The notes below the pieces were generated by a model, which worked only from the letters and a program-made list of their open reading frames with translations, ran no database searches and had not been told where the DNA came from. A program made the position numbers and the translations under genes. Below are positions 13,302 to 25,400 of a stretch of DNA of 64,000 nt, piece after piece; position 1 is the stretch's first letter, and each line of letters opens with the position of its first letter. The stretch is from Caenorhabditis remanei (Eukaryota; Nematoda; Chromadorea; Rhabditida; Rhabditidae): NCBI RefSeq assembly GCF_010183535.1, contig NC_071331.1, forward strand, positions 15,810,001-15,874,000, in the 5' to 3' direction.

Positions 13302-14399
13302 ATGTCGTCGGAAATTGAGCAAGCAGAAGTTGAAGAATTGTCCGAGAAAGTTTTAGAGAACGTTGAAGAGCCGGAACAACCTCAGGATGAAGAAGATCGT
13401 AAGAGTTTTCTTAAATCTATCAAAAAAACGTTTGTACATTTTCAGCAGTTCCCGATGGCATGTCAAAAAAGCAATTACGGCGCCAGAAGTACAAGCAGAA
13501 ATGGGAAGAAAAGAAATTGATCAAACGAGCAGCAGAAAGAATCCGAAAAAAGGAGAAAAGAGCTGCGTTGAAGGAATCTGGAGATTTATCAAAACTGAGG
13601 AAGAGGAAAGATTTCCGAACAATGGCACAATCAAATAGCAAGGTAAACACTATACATCGTGAAGAAATCAAATTAAACTCACATTTTCCAGCAAAGAATC
13701 GCTTTGGACATGTCTTTCGACGACTTGATGATTGAAAAAGATCAAAAACGAACTGTTCAACAGATTGGATGGTGTTATACTTCAAACCGACACAGTCCAA
13801 ATCCATTCCAATTTCATGTAGTGGGATTCGATGGACCATCAAGAAAAGTAAAACTTTAAACATACCGTTTTTCTTTATTTGCCCTTTTTCAGATTTACGA
13901 TGGCAATGAGCACAATCTGAATCAAGACATTTTCCTCCATCACGAAAAATTGGAAATCGTATTCAAACCGGAAGAAATCGTATATTTGACTTCAGAATCG
14001 GAGAACGTTTTGAGCGAACTCGATGACTCGAAAGTGTATGTAATTGGTGGAATTGTGGATCATAACTCTCAAAAAGGGCTGTGTTATCGTATTGCCCGAG
14101 AGAAAGGATTTGGTCATGCGAGGTTACCGTTGGACGAACATTTACTTATGAAAACTAGAAGGGTAAAGGTTGTGTTGTCATAAGTTTAAAAATTCATTAA
14201 TTTCCAGGTTCTGACTATTAACCAAGTCTACGAGATTCTAGTTCATCACTCTGTGCACAAAGACTGGAAGGCTGCTCTTCTTTCCATCGTTCCCGAACGT
14301 AAGAATGTACAAGCAAAGGAGGAGGAAGTTAAAGAGGAAGAAGGTGTCGCAGTAGAAAAATCGGAAGAGCCTTCCACTGAATCATCATCAAATAACTAA
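13302..14399 (+). CDS. TRM10-family tRNA (guanine-9-N1) methyltransferase
   Basis: Exons: 13302-13398, 13446-13642, 13692-13847, 13893-14162, 14208-14399. They join to 303 residues. An acidic N-terminus is followed by a Lys/Arg-rich coiled segment (about residues 38-95). The SPOUT methyltransferase domain follows (about 100-270) with family motifs such as NPFQFHVVGFDG and YVIGGIVDHNSQKGL. The acidic C-terminal tail is unstructured. Known reaction: transfer of methyl from S-adenosylmethionine to N1 of purine 9 of tRNA. Length and the single SPOUT domain resemble the nuclear/cytosolic TRMT10A type rather than the mitochondrial TRMT10C. Exon 2 has a tandem CAGCAG acceptor, so isoforms differing by one codon are possible. 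I recall the C. elegans ortholog as F25H8.1. Confidence 0.9.
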
Positions 14400-16046
14400 T
14401 TATGTGCCTCGTATTTGTTTTTGTTTTTGTTTTGTTGATTTTTAACTACTTTTTTTGTTTTTTTTTCTATGAAAACTGTCTTTCAAACAATTGATTGATT
14501 CATTCATAATATCCGCCCATCAATTACAGACCAATTTTGTCGGTTTTTTCGATGGCATCACTCGCTTTCTCGCGCAATCCGGATTCAGTTAAATATCCAT
14601 ATCCAATTCTGGCAGTTTTTCAATGGCTTGGCATTTCCGTGTTCCGTTCCAATGGTTTTCAATTTCTCGTTTCCCTTCTCAATAATTTCAAATTCATTTA
14701 TGCTAGACATTAGCAAAAAATCGAAAAAAAAGTGTAATTTCAATGTTGCAAAAACACAAATGTCATCAGTGATTCATGAGAGAATCCTGGAATCAACGCG
14801 AAAAAATTACACTAATTTTTTGAATATCACTGATTCCCGTTGATTTCTTTTCTGGTGTAATACACACTTTATCCTCCGTTTCTTTATCTTCATCTCCTGT
14901 CAAAAAATTTGCACTTTTATCAACTATTTGGATCATCAATATCTCAGCGCCATTCCTTGGAAGATCCGGTGGTGCTGATGGCACTGCCCGTGGGCCCAGC
15001 TCCCACGGAGCCATTTGGTACCAGGAGGAGTAGAGGAGTGACCGCTCATTTGTGTTACACACATCCACACATCTCGATTAAACGTTTTTCCGGTTCTCCT
15101 CCTCAGTTCTCTTCTCTTTTCTAATTTTAGCAACTTTCTTTCAAAAAGTTCTCAGAGGAATCAGTTGGAAATTTCCTGTGCTTCACCGGATCTCACATTT
15201 CGGCATACTGTAAGTTTTGTTTTAGATAATTATCCTGACGCCTGAATTCAGATTTCTCAATAATAGAGATCTAGGTAGAATGTGAATCTTCCCCCATGAA
15301 GCTATGAATAAGATTTCAAAGATAATGATCAGAATTGTTTTTGAAAATACAGAAAAAAGAGATATCATCTTTCATAAGCTTCAATCATCACATACATTGT
15401 TTACTTGTTTATCTCTATTCAGATTTTTAAACAATCTATGATCATGGAAAAGTCATTTCTCAAAGATTATGACAGGGGATACCCAATATCAGTTGTTCGC
15501 ACATATCTGATCTGGTCTTTCAAGCTGAAAAAACAAATTATGAAATTCGATTCTTGTTTTTTCTTTGCAGTTCATGATCTCCGAGATCTTAAAATCTGAA
15601 TATCGAGGGAGATCTTCTTCCCCCACCATTTTGTCTGAATCACATGGCTCATCGTTTCAGATGAGAAAAACATTTCGAACGATCTGTGATTGTCACAGTA
15701 GTGGAGCAAAAACAAAACGATTTTTCGGCTCTCATCAATCTTCCATTTGTCAGGCAATTTGAGAGCATCAAGACAACAAGAGAATCTGTGTTATATCAAA
15801 AAGAAAAGACCACTATGAATTGAGAAAACAGTTGTCTTCATCCTCTTCTTTTCCTTCTTTAAAACTACTCCAATCTTCTGATAAAAGAAGAGATGAGAGA
15901 GAGAAAAGGTTGTTTGTGACAGAGCATGACACAATAACAATCAGAGTTCTTTTTGTTAGTAATCATATCGTTATTTGATACTTTTCCTCCACATGCTCCC
16001 CTAAACTCTTAAATCTCAAAGTTCTAACGTCATCCGTCCCCACCCC
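14400..16046. other. TRM10 3' UTR and upstream region of dur-1
   Basis: T-rich 3' UTR (14400-14470) is followed by AT-rich DNA. A GC-richer island at about 14940-15070 stands out and is open on both strands: a 91-codon minus frame runs from 15068 to 14793, and a plus frame covers 14909-15124. No splice structure or recognisable family was seen, so no gene is called. The last 400 bp are presumably the dur-1 promoter. Confidence 0.4.
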
Positions 16047-16054
16047 TATATATA
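16047..16054 (+). promoter_or_regulatory. TATA box of dur-1
   Basis: TATATATA lies 164 bp upstream of the dur-1 ATG, in a CCCC-flanked context followed by GCACCCACC. A strong TATA box fits a highly induced gene such as a dauer or stress protein. Confidence 0.65.
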
Positions 16055-16202
16055 CTGCACCCACCATCTACTTTCCTTGGTCATTCGGAGGTTGAGAGCT
16101 CTCAGTCCAATCTCCCACATCCATTTTTCTTATATTTTTCTATTTGATTCTAGCTTCTTCTTTTTCTTTTTTCCTACTTCAACCATCTCTTCACGTCTTC
16201 TA

Positions 16203-16209
16203 TTTTCAG
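16203..16209 (+). other. Splice acceptor just upstream of the dur-1 start codon
   Basis: TTTTCAG ends one base before the ATG at 16211. This is the usual layout of an SL1 trans-splice site in Caenorhabditis, or the end of a 5' UTR intron. It supports the chosen start. Confidence 0.65.
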
Positions 16210-16210
16210 A

Positions 16211-19200
16211 ATGCGAACTCTTTTTATCCTCGTTTCGTTGTGCGCCGCACTCTGCTTCAGTGCCCCGGTATCAGAACAAGTAAGTCCTATTCTCTGAATT
16301 GATCCTTTGATTATACTCGCCGAACTTATACAGTTTCTACTTGATAGACTACCAAGAATAATTCTGTAAACAAGTATTCGATTGTAAATTTACCAATTAT
16401 TTCTGAAATCCTAGTTGAGAAACCACGTTGAGAGCTTCTCAGTTATTATATTCTTATAAGACTCTTAATTATCTACATCTATTACTTCTATTCAATTTCT
16501 CTCATCAATTAGTTTTTCCTATTCCTATCTTGTCATCCAATCATCTAAACTTTATCAATCTCTTCTAGGCTTCTGGCCTCCGAGCAAAACGTAATCTTGA
16601 AGAAGCAGCAAGTACTGGAGCCGAGGCAGTCGGTGAGTTCCTTTTCTTCTTTTTTCTTCAATACATTAGCTTGCTATTTTTACCCTCAACAGTTCATTGT
16701 TACATCGAAAAACTATGTTTCCGTCCGGTTCAATCTCAAAATACTTGTCCCATCATAAATGAAAGTAAACTTTCGTAAATTACTAAAATGTGTTTCCTCT
16801 ACTAACCTATCTCTTTCTAATATTCAGTTCATATGCTACAACCTGTCAAAACGTATGTGTACACGGCCACTGGAGAATTCGTGACTCAACTAGGTTTGCG
16901 GTGATGTTGATTTCTGTTGACATATATGAACTTTAATTGATTGACACGTGGAATTGGACATGAATTATTGTAGTTTGATGAGTTTTGTGGAACGGAGAGA
17001 AGTTCAAAAGTTCAAAACTCATCAAAAATCGTGTTTTGTTTTCATTTTCCCTCAACTAATCTTCATAACTCATTTACCTAAATAGTCAGTTAGTTTGCAG
17101 CAGAGAAACATACCCTTCGAGTAGCAGCTAGACTAGAAACTCAAACCGATAGATTGAAGCGCCAGCAGAGCGCCGAGGAGCGTGCTCGTGCTGAAGCCGA
17201 CGCTCGTCGTCGTGAACGTTGTCGTAACCGTCGTCCACCACAACCGACTCCAGGACCCCCACCACCAAGAAATAACTGTCTCCCACCACCAGGACCCCCA
17301 CCCCCATGTCAACAACAATACCAACAACCACCCCCATGCCAACAAAGACCCCAACCACCCCAACCCCAACAACCATATCCGCAAAGAACTGGAGGTTGTC
17401 TTCCATCTCCAAGAGGGTATGAGAATCAACCACAACCTCAACAGCAACCTCAACAACAGCAGCAGTATCCTCAACCTCAACCACAACGTGGCGGATGTAC
17501 TTACAGTCAACCCCAACCCCAACCCCAACAACAACCTCAACCCCCATGTTACCAACCTCAACCAGAACCTCCACGTCAAACTGGAGGATGTCTTCCAGGA
17601 CCATATTACCCACCAAACACTATGCCCCCACCCCAACCCCAACAACCGTATCCTCAACAAAGAACCGGCGGTTGTCGTCAAAGAGCCCCACAACCCCAAC
17701 CCCAACAACCCCAATACCCAAGAACTAATGAATTCCGTGCCCCAACTGTTGAATGTCATGGAAATGGACCAGATCCATGTCATTCCCAACCACAACAAGA
17801 GGATCCATGTGTTGGAAAAGTGAATATTGTTTCAGTTGACGCCGCTGGAAAAGTTGATCATTATTTGTATGAGACAAAGAAGCAAGCTGGAGATGTTATT
17901 GGTGAGAGATATCTGTGCCATGTGGCAGTGTCATCGACTTGTTTTTGTGTGATTGGTGTTCGTTTCGTTTTGAAGTTTCTCCCCAATTTTATAGAATAGA
18001 TTCATAACTCTTTTAGGAAAAAACAAATAGAACGTTTTATCCTTTGTTGATCTTCTAGAAGTTGATTCCCTCATTGTGTTCAAATTCTTAGAAACTAATA
18101 ACTTTCACCAAAAGTATGAAGTAGAAAAGTTCGATGTTTCGCCTTTTAGATGAGAAAATATTTTGTGTGAGCATTTAGAAGAGCGGTTTTTCTAGTCTTA
18201 GTTTCATCTCCAATTTGATTTCTCTGAAAATTAAAATTGAAGCAACTGTATCATCGGCAATAAAAGAGCAATTCGAAGAAGCTAAACAGAGATTCAGTGA
18301 GTAATTTATAGGCGCTAGTTGATCGTTTTCAATTTGAATATTCTCTGTTGTACTCTGTTCGCAAAATGTCCATTTTCCATGTCGTCTTTCAATTTTTGTT
18401 TTTTTGTCTTTTTGTTTTTATTTTTTCAAATTTTATTTCCCAACGGAGTTTTGTAGGTAATGCGGCAAATAAGGCATCTGAAAATGCTCAACAAGGAATG
18501 CACTGGGTTGGAGATAGAGCTAGTATGTTTAATTAGAAAACCAGATATAATCGGAGAACCAACGAATTCAGGAGAAGCTGGATCAACTCTTAATGAGGCT
18601 GCACATGATGGATATGAGCATGGACGTGATGGAGTTGCTGATATGAGAGAGAAGATTGAGGAAGTTGGACATGATGTGGAGGGTAAGTGCTAATCTCTTC
18701 TCACTAATAATTCTCTCTCTCAATTTAACAACTTAATAATCCCTATTTTCTGTTTCAGAAGCTGCCGTCGAAGGATCCAGTTAGTTACTTTGATTGAATT
18801 TTATCCCCGTTTTTCCCTTTGATTTGAAGTATTATCCTTTCCCAAACTCTCACTATTTATACCCACTTTCCCTTTTTTGTTTTTTTTGTTTTCTATTCCT
18901 GCATGATCACATATTCTTATCCTTGTTTTTTTTAGAATATCAGGGAGTTTGCATGCTTTTTTTCTTTTATTTGGCACTGTTTTTGTAGGTATTAGTACAA
19001 AATTTTTCTGTATGCACTGAATGAAGTTTATTGTTTTATTGTTTTTACATAGAAAAACACTTTTTTCTAAAATAAAAATGAAATTGAGGGTGAAATAGCA
19101 AATAGAAGTTTTATTTGAAGTTGGATATCTCAGTGGATCTTGAAAATAAAGAGATATTTTAACAGAGGCCGCTGCACGAAAAGCTGATCAAGCAGCTGAT

Positions 19201-21936
19201 GCTGCAGCTGAAAGAGCCGGTAAGTTGAGTGATGAGATCTTCAGAAAACGTTTTGTTTTTTTCTTAGAAAATGCCTATGAGAAAACTAAAGAAGGAGCCG
19301 AACATGTAGCTGAGAAGGCCAAGGAAGGAGCTGCAGAGGGATATGAAAAGACTAAGGAAGGAGCTGAAGCCGCCTATGAAAAAACAAAAGAAGGAGCTGA
19401 AACCGCAGTTGAAAAGACCAAGCATGGAGCTGGAGTTGTCTATGATGCAGCTGCTGAAGGAGCAAGTACGGAGAGACAATTCAGTTGATTTTCAGTTTTC
19501 TAGGTTCCTTTTTACAGGTAACATGGCTCAATCGATGCATGATGCTGGAAAATCAGCTGGAGACGCTTTTGTTGGAGGAGCTGGTTAGTTGTGGAAAGAA
19601 TTAAGGTTGAATGGTGCATGAGAATATTAGTTTGCATGACACCTCTCCACATCACTCCATCCTTTTCAATCAATTGTTCTAAGAGGAAGTTGTTAATGAA
19701 ATAATTACAGAAGCCGCCGGGGAAGCCGTTAGAGATGGAGCCGGATGGGTTGGAGATAAGGTTTCTCATGGAGCTGCTGTCGTCGTTGATGGAGCAAGTG
19801 AGTTTGGAATTCAGTCGTTCGTTAGATCGAATGATCTGTTTTAATTAGACATTAACTATTATATATTTCAGAATCCGCTGGAAATGCCGTTGCCGATGGT
19901 GCTCGTGAGTCACTTTTCAATTTTGAAATAATGACTTTTGACCTGAAACTTCTTGGGTCGAAAAAGTGTTTTTCCGCCTTTCATCGCAATGAATCACATT
20001 GTTTTTCAATAGTAAATCCTGTTTTTACTTGATAAGAAAATTCAGAAATAATACTTTGATCTGACCATCTCGTAGTTTAAAAAGGATGAAAACTTAAATA
20101 AGTTGAATCTTCGCTTTCAATTTTCTATTATTCTAAAAATGTCCGGAAACGGAATGAGATTTGTTCGTGAGAACGTTGCACACGGAACTGGAAAATTAGC
20201 TGATGGATCAAGTGGGTGCCCACCCGAATCAAATGTTTCAGATACTTAATTTTCAAAATTTCCAGAAGCTGCTGGTGGAGCTGTTGTAGATGGAGCTAGT
20301 GAGTTATAGATACATTTAAATTATCAATAAAATTTTGTTTTTCAGAAGCTGTCGGTCAAGGAGCAGCTGACGGAGCCACCGCTGTCGGAGAGAATGTTGC
20401 CTATGGAGCCGGAGCTGTTTATGGTGGAGCTAGTGAGTTCATTACAATAGATGGATTAATGAACGAGATAAAACATTTTCAGAATTCGTCGGCGGAAAAG
20501 CTATCAACGGAACAAGTAAGTTTACATTCTATGCTTATAAAACCAGTTAATCATTACTTTTTCAGAAGACGGAATGAGATTCGTTGGAGAAAATGTCGCT
20601 CACGGAGCTGGTGTTGTTGTTGGTGGAGCAAGTGAGTACTTTTTATTTACAAAGAAAGTTAGACTGATTAGAGAGAACTTGTTAGAGAGGACTTGTTTTG
20701 AATGAAATCTATTTATGTTTCACCTCAGTTTTCACATTCAGAAGCTGCTGGAGAAGCCGTAGCCGACGGAGCAGTCGCTGCTGGTGGAGCTGTTGTTGAT
20801 GGAGCATGTGAGCAAACGAGATTTTCTGTTTATCACTTTTTGTTTTATATTTCAGACGTCGCTGGAAACAAAACTAAAGAAGGAATGAGATTTGTGGGGG
20901 AAAATGTTGCCCATGGAGCTGGTGTTGTTGCTGATGGAGCAAGTTAGTCATTGTGTTTGCATGCATTGTTTTCTTTTTATATTATTATTACTTTTTTTGA
21001 TTTTGAATAAATCTAACCGATTGCATAATGAATAATAATTGTGTTTGGTGTGGAAATCTATAAAAGTAGACTAAAAATTAGTTAGACACACCTAATAGTA
21101 ACACTCAATTCGATTTAAAAGATACACGTGGTGATTGTGAACACTAAAATAGAATAAAGTAGATCAAAGTAACTTTTTTCATCAATAATTACTAAACTTT
21201 AAACGAGTTACTTTTAAGAATCCGCTGGAGAAACAGTAGTTGAAGGCGGAAAAGCAGCAGTTGAAGAAACTAGTCAGTTTTATTTTATAAAAAGTTTTGT
21301 TCGGGAATATTGAGTGATTCATTGCAGAAGACGGAGCGAGATATGTAGGAAACAAAACCTTAGAAGGGGCCGAAGCAGTTGCTGATGGCGCCAGTAAATA
21401 TTTGAGATATTGAGTTGTAGTTGTTAGTTATCTTCTTTCAGAATCTGTTGGAAGCACTGTCGTCGATGGAGTCGCTGCTGCTGGAGGAGCTGTTGTTGGA
21501 GGAGCAAGTGAGGATACAAGTTCTATTTTCAGAGAATCAATTTTGAATTTTAGAAGCCGTGGGAAGCGGAATCGCTGATGGAGCCAAGTTTGTTGGAGAG
21601 AATGTAGCCCACGGAGCTGGAGTCGTTGCTGGTGGAGCTGGTGAGTTGGAAATAGACAGGGTTTGCGAATGAAATGGTAATTTACAGTTGCTGCTGGAGA
21701 AGCCGTGGTCGATGGAGCTAGTGAGTACTCAATCTACTTAGGACAGAATATAATTTAGTAATCTTTCAGAAGCCGTTGGAGGAGCAGTAGTAGACGGAGC
21801 AGCTGCTGCCGGTGGAGCTGTCGTCGGAGGAGCAAAAGCAGTCGGAGGATTCGTAGCAGACACATTCAATTCTGGAAGAGATGCTACTGGAGAAGCATTG
21901 AAATCTGCTGGATCTGCTGTCAAGGCCTCAGAATAA
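16211..21936 (+). CDS. dur-1: DUR-1, secreted Pro/Gln-rich and LEA-like repeat protein
   Basis: The start is followed by a signal peptide (MRTLFILVSLCAALCFSA) and a basic LRAKR. Exons: 16211-16279, 16569-16632, 16828-16893, 17101-17901, 18243-18296, 18457-18522, 18572-18682, 18759-18779, 19166-19219, 19268-19465, 19518-19583, 19711-19797, 19872-19904, 20266-20298, 20346-20432, 20483-20515, 20566-20631, 20742-20807, 20856-20942, 21219-21272, 21328-21393, 21442-21507, 21554-21640, 21688-21720, 21770-21936. They join to 844 residues. Exon 4 encodes a long Pro/Gln repeat with PCYQ- and TGGCLP-type cysteine motifs. From exon 9 on the protein is an 11-residue Ala/Gly/Lys/Glu repeat like group 3 LEA proteins (AYEKTKEGAE; later GENVAHGAGVVADGA). 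All internal exons after exon 4 begin and end in phase 1. In C. elegans dur-1 (F25H8.5, from memory) is up-regulated in dauer. Function is unknown; LEA repeats suggest desiccation or stress protection. Confidence 0.85.
20139..20211 (+). other. dur-1: Candidate alternative first exon of dur-1 (no acceptor, in-frame ATG)
   Basis: The segment encodes MSGNGMRFVRENVAHGTGK and more, clearly a copy of the GMRFVGENVAHGAG module, and ends with a phase-1 donor (A then GTGGGT). No AG acceptor precedes it. Instead an ATG opens it in the repeat frame. It is either an internal first exon giving a short isoform without signal peptide, or a module that has lost its acceptor and is skipped. It is left out of the main model. 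Confidence 0.45.
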
Positions 21937-22016
21937 CAACAATTCAATCTTATCACTATTTTCCAATTCCATAATATTTTTCTCAATATTTTTGTACCTA
22001 AAAGTGTCCACTTGTA

Positions 22017-22022
22017 AATAAA
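22017..22022 (+). terminator. Polyadenylation signal of dur-1
   Basis: AATAAA lies 81 bp after the dur-1 stop codon, a normal distance for a Caenorhabditis 3' UTR. The rest of 21937-22457 is AT-rich 3' flank shared with the convergent bed-3 gene; nothing else was seen in it. Confidence 0.7.
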
Positions 22023-22457
22023 ACTCTTGTAGATAATGAATTCTAATTTTTATTTGAGAACTGGAATGGCAATATTCAATGAAAAGACACAAGAACTGAA
22101 AGATTCTACTTGATATTTATGATGAAGAGGTCAGAACAGAAAGTGAAAGAAAAGATAATTCAATAATTTACAAAGATTAACCGAATATCAATAAATATTA
22201 AAATTACGGTAGATCTAAATAAAGCAAAGAGACCGTCATCGAAAGGGTTACTGTAGTGGGCGGGGCTTAGAAATGAGGATGAAGTTGAATGAAAGAACTG
22301 TGAAGAGAGAAGAAATCGACTGATGGGATGAGGAGAGAGTAAAGCTTCACAAAAAAGACAAAATCAAGGGGAAAATACACAGAAAATGATCGTTTTTTTC
22401 ACTGGGGTTCAAATAGGGGAAAACGGATTGAAAGGAAGAGAAATGAACTGTATTATT

Positions 22458-25400
22458 TTAGAGTTGATCAATGTGGTCAACAAGTTTTTCTAGCATTGTC
22501 TCCTGATTGACTGCCAATGGAAGTAATTGCATATCAGGTGTATGACGGATATAATCAGAAATTATCGATAAATTTGATGCAACAAATCGAACTTGTTGGA
22601 CTAATGGTTGAGTTGTTGGTTGAGACGATGTCATTTGAAGATGAGTTTGGATGTGTTGACGAGTTGAGAAATAGGCAAAGAGATTGGTGACAACGGATAG
22701 AAGTGAAATCAATTCATCCTGAAATTGGATTTGAATGGTTAACTGTACCTAAATTCTGATCAGATGGTTAGACATGATTAGAAAATAAAGATACTGTTGA
22801 CGACGGGAAATTAGATTCACACTCCATCATTTAGAAACGTAAGTTTCTGAAAATTTAGCATCTAAACAGAACAGAAACACTAATTGTTAAAAAGAAACAA
22901 CTAGGACTACTACCCTCTAATCTCAAACCAACTAATCGAAAGGGTTAAATAATTTCAGGGGTTAGTCTTACATGAGGAAACGCGTCATTTCCAATGTAAT
23001 GAATGAACGAAGCCATCGCATCACACGTGTCGTTGTCCACTGATGATGACGCTGATGACGTGTCATCTTCAATCTGAAAATCGTTGTGGTTATTGGTATT
23101 TGTTTTCAGAAGAACTATCACCTCAACATTCTCTTCTTCTTCTTCTTCAATCTCTTCTTGCATTAACTCCTCTTCTTCATCTGCAATATTTGGACCAGCT
23201 ATCTGTGATTCATTCACAGAATTATCCTCATATGAAGACGTGGCAGATGATGACGTCATCACTTGATCAGGAATACTGAAACAAAGATCATCTTGCACTT
23301 TGAATGCGGGAGTTCCGGGAGGTAAGACATGAGGTCGAATTGGATCTTGAGATTCGAACAAAGACAATAAATTTTCATGGGAGAACTGAAGAAGGCCGGG
23401 AAGAGAAAGAAAACGACAACGGACAATGTGCCAAGATTACCCGAAACAAATTAATCCGACACTGTCGCCGAGAGAGAGAAAGAAAGAGAAAAATTTAGTT
23501 CAGTTGGAAGTTAAAAAAAACTAGCGGAATGCGGTGAAGTTTGTGGAGCATACAGATATATAAGTTCTTTCAGCCACTGTTTTTTAACCAGTGGGTAATA
23601 AATATTGCCAAGAAATATTCCAATCGATAAAAATCTAGATTGATAAGGTGGTCCAATATAATCAAAAAACTTTAACATAATCTGAGCTAACTTGAACAGT
23701 CAAAGTGCGAGTGCACTCGTATTATGGATCACTACATGACTCATTACATTCACACTTATCCCCACATTTTTCACGTTTTTCGTTTTTCACCGAATTTCCG
23801 TTCTTTCCATTAAATTCCCCCATTACCAATTCTCTTTGTTTCAAAATAGTCTCTCCCCGTCGGCATGTAAATGTGTCTTCTTGTTGTTCAAATTCTCGCC
23901 TCATCTACGAAAGAAAAACCCATCAATCGTTGTGTTGAGACACGACGAAGAGGACACCTACTACTCGGCGGGGTGCCAGTTTTGTGCCATTTATCACAAT
24001 TTTATAGGAGAAAATTAGAAAGATATAGGTCAAAGTGGGTTGACTAGGAGAGCATGTTCGAATTCTGGAATTGAATTGAAACGTACCTTCCAGATGAATT
24101 CACATTATTGAAGATAGCACCAATTTGGAGTTTCATGTGATCCAGTAGTTGAGGAACAATGGTTGCTTGAAATATCTCTCCACTGGGCAAATGATAATCA
24201 GGAAGCAGAAATTTGAAGAGAGAACGGAATCCAGGTCGATCAATTACATGGGATGGCTGTTGATCCAGAAGAAGCATCAGAGCAATCTGGAAGAGAATGA
24301 GACGTGCCTTTCTTTGAGAGAACCTAGCATACCTGCATATGAATCTTATGATCATTTTCCACTTTCTTCTCATATTTCTTCTCTTCAAAAGATGGAATAG
24401 TTGAAAAAGCAGATGATAAATTCATTGACTTCGGTGACATCAACATCATTTTTCCACTTAAATCAGTTGGACGATGCAATGTCTCCGAAGAGCATTTCTG
24501 ATCAACTTCCTCTTCTTCCACTTCTGTTCCTTCGTTTTTGATGTTTTGTAACTTGAAAAGTGGATTCTGATTCTGGCATTGATTCTGACTTTGACTCAAA
24601 TTGAGAATTGACGAGGGAGTTGAGGGAGGTACAGGTTTGATAGCAACGGGAGCAGCGATTCCGATTAAAGCATTTGTTGAGAAATGAGACGATGAGGCAG
24701 ATGAGGCAGTATCAGAAGCTGATGAAGATGCTGATGGAGACTTTTGAGATTCTGATGTTTGTGTTTCCTTCTTGACAACAACCATCGGATGATTCTCTAT
24801 TCCATTATTAATCACTTTCTCGTTCATTTCTCGAAGAAGTTTAGCGCGAGCTTTCTCTTCTGAAATATAATGAAAGTTACGAATTGTCTTTCTCAGTTGG
24901 CACCGCCTGTTTTCTAGAGGATATAGACAATGATCATTAATTTTGAATTTGGATGATGAGACGATATATTCCAGATGGTTCTACACCTGGGCGCATCCTC
25001 GAAAAGCCTTGAGAAATTAAATATCGGTAATTAAGATTCAGATAAGAAGCGAGAAAGGTTTTGAAGATTCTCTTGATGGATAAGAGAAGGGAACATGGCA
25101 CCAGATGTGTTCAAATTGGTTTGAATTCGGGGAAAACTTGTTTTTGAATGGTTATTCTATGATACCACGAGGACGGCGGTGTCCGTTTTCTAAGGTCATC
25201 GAAAGAGAAGGAAGCAAAAAACGAAAGTGGTAATGAGGATTGTCCGTCAATGTAAATCAAAGAAATACCCGAAAAAATGACTGACTATATCCCCTGGGTT
25301 TTGGGACAGACTTTAGAGATAACATGTCTTTTTTTAATTCATTTGAATTTTGAATTCGAAAACTATTTAAAATGAAATGTTCATGCTCATAAAGAGAGTG

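Noticed and set aside
17128..17798. Two long minus-strand open frames (162 and 221 codons) opposite dur-1 exon 4
   Set aside because: They are the antisense of the repetitive Pro/Gln codons (Val/Gly- and Leu/Trp-rich shadows) and have no start context or splice sites.
16211..21936. Regularly spaced repeats resembling a CRISPR-like array
   Set aside because: The repeats are coding, phase-1 exon modules of a eukaryotic LEA-like gene and not short palindromic direct repeats with unique spacers.
23276..23395. Upstream extension of the bed-3 exon to an acceptor at about 23395
   Set aside because: The frame is open but the phase does not fit the preceding exon (which ends in phase 2); the acceptor TTTCAG before 23275 fits exactly.
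23722..23904. Possible extra bed-3 exon starting MRREFEQQEDTF on the minus strand
   Set aside because: It has an acceptor-like TCGTAG, but joining it to the previous exon creates an immediate stop and no donor in phase was found.
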